A stretch of DNA of 9,335 bases from Desulfobacterales bacterium (GTDB taxonomy: Bacteria; Desulfobacterota; Desulfobacteria; Desulfobacterales; JAFDCJ01): the NCBI GenBank assembly GCA_029932495.1, contig JAOZPY010000085.1:1-9335 (forward strand), written 5' to 3'. A program made the position numbers and the translations under genes. Positions 6,924 to 9,335 of the stretch are shown piece by piece. The first letter of the stretch is position 1. The number at the start of each line of letters is the position of its first letter. The notes below the pieces were generated by a model, which saw only the letters and a program-made list of their open reading frames with translations, was not told where the DNA came from and did not search any database.

Positions 6924-6990
6924 AAAGGTTAAACCTTGTACCCGGCGCGCAGCGCCCACCCTGTACCCTGAACCTTGAACCCTGTACCTT
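6924..6990. repeat. Intergenic repeat, copy 2 (TTGAACCCTGTACC family) with internal hairpin
   Basis: Most of the 95-nt gap between the dehydrogenase stop and the TetR start is repeat. It shares TTGAACCCTGTACC (6975-6988) and AACCTTGTAC (6932-6941) with copy 1 at 390-430. Between those motifs it carries an insert with the hairpin GGCGC-GCA-GCGCC (6944-6956), absent from copy 1. AAGGTT (6925-6930) and AACCTT (6932-6937) form a second small palindrome. The region could therefore fold in RNA and weaken read-through from the dehydrogenase into the regulator, but no T-tract is present. Confidence 0.65.
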
Positions 6991-6995
6991 TCTTT

Positions 6996-8198
6996 CTATT
7001 TCTGCCCGCCCTCATATTCCTTTAATATCCGTTTGGCCACCGCGACTTTATGAACCTCGTCTGCACCGTCGTAAATGCGCGAGGCCCGTTCATGGCGGTA
7101 ATACCAGGCAATAACCGTATCATCGGTCATCCCCAGACCCCCATGGACCTGCAAAGCCCGGTCGATAACCCGCATCATGGTATTGGCCACCACGAATTTG
7201 ATCATAGATATCTCCTTGCGGGCCGCCTTGGCCCCCACCGTGTCAATCCTGTCGGCAGCATAAAGTACCATGAGCCGGGCCGCCTGAATATCCGCCGCGC
7301 ACTCGGCAATCCACATCTGGATGATTTCTTTGCCGGCGAGATTTTTCCCCGGAGCGATGGGTCGGTTGACAGCGCGGGAGCACAAAAGATCAAAGCAGCG
7401 GTTGCAAATTCCGATCCAGCGCATACAGTGATGAATCCTTCCGGGCCCAAGCCGTTCCTGGGCAATGACAAACCCTCCCCCCTCGGGCCCCAGCAAATTT
7501 TTCTGCGGCACCCGGCAGTTCTGATACAAAATCTCACCATGACCGAAGTAGTCATTTCCGGGCTCTCCCATCACCGGAATGTTTCTGACCTGATTGAATC
7601 CCGGTGTGTCGGTGGGTACAATGATCATGCTGGCCTGCAGATACCGTGAGGCTTCCGGGTTGGTCACCGCCATGACAATGGCAAACCGGGCCCCGTCAGA
7701 CGATGAAGTATACCATTTCTGGCCGTTGATGACATAGTCATCGCCGTCTTTGACCGCCGTTGTGTCCATCATCACGGGATTGGAACCCGGCAGTTCCACC
7801 TCGGTCATGGAAAAACAGCTGCGGATCTCACCGGCCACCAGAGGACGCAGCCATTTTTCTTTCTGCTCGTCGGTACCGAACATGTGCAAAATTTCGATAT
7901 TGCCAGCGTCCGGGGCCTGGCAGCCGAAAACATAATGGCCGATTGGCGTGCGGCCCAGACATTCAGAGACCAGGGCATGCTCCTTGAGGTTGAGCCCCAT
8001 GCCGCCGTATTCCCGGGGGTGGTTCGGCGCCCACAACTCCATCTGTTTGACCATGCGGCGCTTTTCTTCGAGCTCAGGAAGCATCTCCTTAAAAGACCGG
8101 CTCAACAGTGCCGGTTCCAAGGGAATCAGTTCCTTGTCCACAAATTCATTGATCATGCCGGTGATAGTCTTCATTTTATCCGATACACTAAAATCCAT
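6996..8198 (-). CDS. Acyl-CoA dehydrogenase, ACAD10/ACAD11 type, 400 aa
   Basis: Flavin-dependent dehydrogenase expected to act on a (phospho)acyl-CoA. Visible in order: an N-terminal helical domain (1-120); the flavin-contact motif CFSMTEVELPGSN at 128-140; INGQKWYTSS at 157-166; IIVPTDTPGF at 192-201; the run RLGPGRIHHCMR at 249-260, which I recall as a hallmark of ACAD10/11; and a C-terminal VHGGLGMTDD at 351-360 followed by RIYDGADEVHK at 374-384. D377 sits where most acyl-CoA dehydrogenases have the catalytic Glu, as in ACAD10/11-like sequences. TEV replaces the usual TEP. The open frame extends to 8258, but AGGAGG at 8203-8208 selects the ATG at 8198. No ETF genes are nearby, so the electron acceptor is unknown. 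It stands between two repeat-filled gaps. Confidence 0.95.
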   Translation of the reverse strand: MDFSVSDKMKTITGMINEFVDKELIPLEPALLSRSFKEMLPELEEKRRMVKQMELWAPNHPREYGGMGLNLKEHALVSECLGRTPIGHYVFGCQAPDAGNIEILHMFGTDEQKEKWLRPLVAGEIRSCFSMTEVELPGSNPVMMDTTAVKDGDDYVINGQKWYTSSSDGARFAIVMAVTNPEASRYLQASMIIVPTDTPGFNQVRNIPVMGEPGNDYFGHGEILYQNCRVPQKNLLGPEGGGFVIAQERLGPGRIHHCMRWIGICNRCFDLLCSRAVNRPIAPGKNLAGKEIIQMWIAECAADIQAARLMVLYAADRIDTVGAKAARKEISMIKFVVANTMMRVIDRALQVHGGLGMTDDTVIAWYYRHERASRIYDGADEVHKVAVAKRILKEYEGGQK

Positions 8199-8250
8199 AT
8201 TTCCTCCTGAATAAACATGCCAGATATGCCCAATGGGCTTATTTAAGAAA

Positions 8251-8360
8251 CTGAACATCCAACGCCGAACTTTGAATGCTTATTTCAATAGGCTCTTATC
8301 TTTTCACATTCGACGTTCGATGTTGAACGTTCGATGTTCGTCCTTTCAGTGTTCGGCGTT
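8251..8360. repeat. Intergenic repeat of the GAACATCGAACG style with foldback arms
   Basis: The 181-nt gap 8199-8379 contains a 12-bp direct repeat, ACGTTCGATGTT, at 8313-8324 and 8327-8338 (period 14), inside a longer run of related units. A 10-bp inverted repeat brackets the block: AACGCCGAAC at 8261-8270 and GTTCGGCGTT at 8351-8360. Read on the minus strand it is a series of 'GAACATCGAACG'-like units. It can be read as an ORF on the plus strand (8233-8775), but that protein is only a translation of the repeat and the phosphatase antisense. A smaller hairpin, GCCC-AAT-GGGC, lies at 8228-8238, near the dehydrogenase RBS. Confidence 0.7.
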
Positions 8361-8379
8361 CATCTTTGCAGTTTGCGTT

Positions 8380-9090
8380 CTACCGATAAGTCAACAGCCT
8401 TTCGTCTCCCGCCAGCTCCAAGTGCGCCACCTCGTTAAAACCCGCCAGCATGATCCCATGCCGGTTGTATTTAATACGGGTAATCGAAGCATTCATCAAC
8501 TGCCAGGAAAGCGCGAGGGTGGCCGCATCCGACAACCCCAAAGCCAGGCGCACCACCACGGAAATGGGGCCGCCGGAAGTAAACACCGCCAGTCGTTTGC
8601 CGTCGCCGTGTGCAGCTGTCAATTCGTCAATGCCCTGCCGCACCCGGGCGACAAAATCATCCCAGCGTTCAATTCCCGTAGCGCTGTAAGTCCCGGCAGC
8701 CCAGCGCGCCATTACCCGGGAAAAAATTTTCTGAAACATCCTCTGGTCCTGCGGCAGTTTTTCCAGATCCTTTGAAATTGCCGGATCGTCTTCGAGCAGT
8801 TCGGGAATCAGCGCCTGCCAGACGGCAAACGAATCGTATTCGTTAAACGCAATCTGCACAACCGGTTGGGGAACTGCCAATCCACTGGTGCAATAGTGGT
8901 GGACCAGCTCCCGGGCGGTTTTGCGCTGACGCTGCATTTCACCATGGTAGAGCGCATCAAACTGTTTGCCGGTCTTTACCAGATGCTTCGCCAGCACTTG
9001 CGCCTGCAAGACACCAATGGAAGACAACCGATCGTAGTTTTCCTGGCCAAAAGATGCCTGGCCATGGCGGATAAAAAAAATTTCGCTCAT
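8380..9090 (-). CDS. Histidine phosphatase (phosphoglycerate-mutase-like), 236 aa
   Basis: Predicted phosphatase or mutase of the branch-2-independent RHG superfamily. The start MSEIFFIRHGQASFG carries the catalytic motif RHG at 8-10, with H9 as the phospho-accepting His. FNEYD at 82-86 provides a plausible acid residue (E84). The second conserved His is not found: the usual SHGG position reads TSGG (171-174), with Ser172 in place of His, followed by PIS. I recall the RHGQASFG/SGG combination from a bacterial subfamily near acyl-CoA dehydrogenase and phosphotransferase genes. The start ATG has only a weak GGA site at 9-nt spacing and no in-frame upstream ATG. The gene is the first of the cluster after the regulatory region at 9091-9335. 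A role removing or recycling phosphate from the phosphorylated acyl-CoA is inference. Confidence 0.9.
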   Translation of the reverse strand: MSEIFFIRHGQASFGQENYDRLSSIGVLQAQVLAKHLVKTGKQFDALYHGEMQRQRKTARELVHHYCTSGLAVPQPVVQIAFNEYDSFAVWQALIPELLEDDPAISKDLEKLPQDQRMFQKIFSRVMARWAAGTYSATGIERWDDFVARVRQGIDELTAAHGDGKRLAVFTSGGPISVVVRLALGLSDAATLALSWQLMNASITRIKYNRHGIMLAGFNEVAHLELAGDERLLTYR

Positions 9091-9171
9091 ACGGTATGTT
9101 CCGGGGAGTGCAGCGCTCTTGATCGAAAAAGATTACCTCAACGTTGCATAAACAACATGGCAAACACTATC

Positions 9172-9187
9172 TAATGATCGCTCATTA
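9172..9187. promoter_or_regulatory. Candidate TetR operator, palindrome TAATGATCGCTCATTA
   Basis: Six-base arms TAATGA (9172-9177) and TCATTA (9182-9187) flank a TCGC core, a 16-bp near-perfect palindrome of the size and AATGA-n4-TCATT style known for TetR-family operators. It lies 82 nt upstream of the phosphatase start, the head of the gene cluster, and no similar site is seen elsewhere in the window. The regulator gene is inside the cluster. Binding is inferred only; I could not identify a convincing -35/-10 pair around it. Confidence 0.45.
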
Positions 9188-9265
9188 CAAACGATATTCA
9201 AGCGTAAACAGCGTGCTGTGGATAGCACCCGATGTGAATTCAAATGATCGGGCCTTTTTTGCCAT
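9185..9265 (-). CDS. Possible 26-codon leader ORF upstream of the phosphatase
   Basis: A short frame starts with ATG at 9265 (MAKKARSF...) and ends at TAA 9187-9185. AAAGG lies 8 nt before the ATG, a reasonable ribosome site. The start codon is within the left arm of the 16-bp inverted repeat on this strand, so an RNA stem with 9149-9164 would bury it. No recognisable family. It may be chance, because any 245-nt spacer can hold a frame of this length. Confidence 0.2.
   Translation of the reverse strand: MAKKARSFEFTSGAIHSTLFTLEYRL
9228..9260 (+). terminator. Plus-strand intrinsic-terminator-like hairpin
   Basis: CCCGAT (9228-9233) pairs with ATCGGG (9247-9252) across a 13-nt loop, and after CC comes TTTTTT (9255-9260). 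This is the form of a Rho-independent terminator on the plus strand. There is no plus-strand gene to its left within the window, so it would end only a short RNA, or it is coincidental. On the minus strand it is not followed by a T-run. Confidence 0.4.
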
Positions 9266-9273
9266 GTTGTTTA

Positions 9274-9335
9274 CCTTTCAGGAAAGCCGGAGGACTTCAG
9301 ATCCTGCGTTGTCAAGGCTTCGAAGTATGCTTATA
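9274..9335. other. Right-end non-coding sequence
   Basis: The last 62 nt show no start of a gene on either strand that I can support. Together with 9091-9273 they form a 245-nt spacer, so the promoter for the phosphatase transcript most likely lies here, or the transcript enters from outside the window. Confidence 0.4.

Larger units (their letters stand above)
9149..9273. repeat. 125-bp element with 16-bp perfect inverted ends
   Basis: TAAACAACATGGCAAA (9149-9164) is matched exactly by its reverse complement at 9258-9273, with 93 nt between. The ends are TA on both sides, which would suit an IS630/mariner-type miniature element inserted at a TA, although TA is self-complementary and so carries little weight. 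I find no longer target duplication. It contains the TetR-like palindrome and the terminator-like hairpin listed below. It could alternatively be a long RNA stem in the leader of the phosphatase transcript. Confidence 0.6.

Noticed and set aside
8313..8338. CRISPR repeat
   Set aside because: Only two 12-bp units at 14-nt period, no spacers and no cas genes.
8233..8775. Plus-strand frame of 180 codons upstream of and antisense to the phosphatase
   Set aside because: Its first third is a direct translation of the intergenic repeat and the rest is antisense to a well-supported phosphatase.
433..9090. Frameshifted or truncated genes
   Set aside because: All eight main genes read through intact at family-typical length; no evidence of a broken frame.
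9172..9260. A sigma-70 promoter for the phosphatase transcript
   Set aside because: Several partial -35 and -10 matches exist on the minus strand but none has both boxes at 16-18 nt spacing, so I did not list one.

Overview
The window looks like a chromosomal segment of an anaerobic Desulfobacterota bacterium, probably Desulfobacterales. The basis is indirect: several CCG-domain (HdrD/GlcF-like) iron-sulfur proteins, a TetR regulator of the type found beside fatty-acid genes, and intergenic repeats of the 'TTGAACCCTGTACC' and 'GAACATCGAACG' styles that I associate with these genomes. No rRNA, tRNA or marker gene is present, so the taxon is inference. All eight convincing genes lie on the minus strand, so the transcriptional order runs from the right end to the left.

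In transcription order the genes are: a histidine (phosphoglycerate-mutase-like) phosphatase (9090-8380); an acyl-CoA dehydrogenase of the ACAD10/ACAD11 type (8198-6996); a TetR regulator (6900-6187); an APH-fold phosphotransferase of the ACAD10/11 N-terminal or LvaA type (6170-5103); a CCG-domain iron-sulfur protein (5084-4056); a GlcD-like FAD oxidoreductase (4045-2666); a second CCG-domain iron-sulfur protein (2666-1494); a cysteine-rich double-ferredoxin protein (1494-433); and a Trp-rich 89-residue protein of unknown function (377-108). From the TetR gene to the double-ferredoxin gene the spacing is very tight (1-nt overlaps to 18-nt gaps), which indicates one operon. The phosphatase, the dehydrogenase and the last small gene are set apart by gaps filled with repeats.

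My reading is that two modules are joined. The first (phosphotransferase, ACAD10/11-like dehydrogenase, phosphatase) matches the chemistry known for mammalian ACAD10/11 and Pseudomonas LvaA/LvaC, in which a hydroxyacyl-CoA is phosphorylated and the phosphate is then eliminated so that beta-oxidation can proceed. The second (one FAD protein with three iron-sulfur proteins) looks like a soluble or peripheral electron-transfer or hydroxy-acid dehydrogenase complex. Having both in one regulated block suggests anaerobic catabolism of a hydroxylated acid, but no CoA ligase, ETF or transporter is present and the substrate cannot be read from the sequence.

Non-coding regions: positions 1-107 hold nested palindromes and no gene. 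Gaps at 378-432, 6901-6995 and 8199-8379 hold repeats. The 245-nt region right of the phosphatase (9091-9335) is the probable regulatory head of the cluster: it has a TetR-style palindrome, a 125-bp element bounded by 16-bp perfect inverted repeats, a plus-strand terminator-like hairpin and a possible 26-codon leader ORF.
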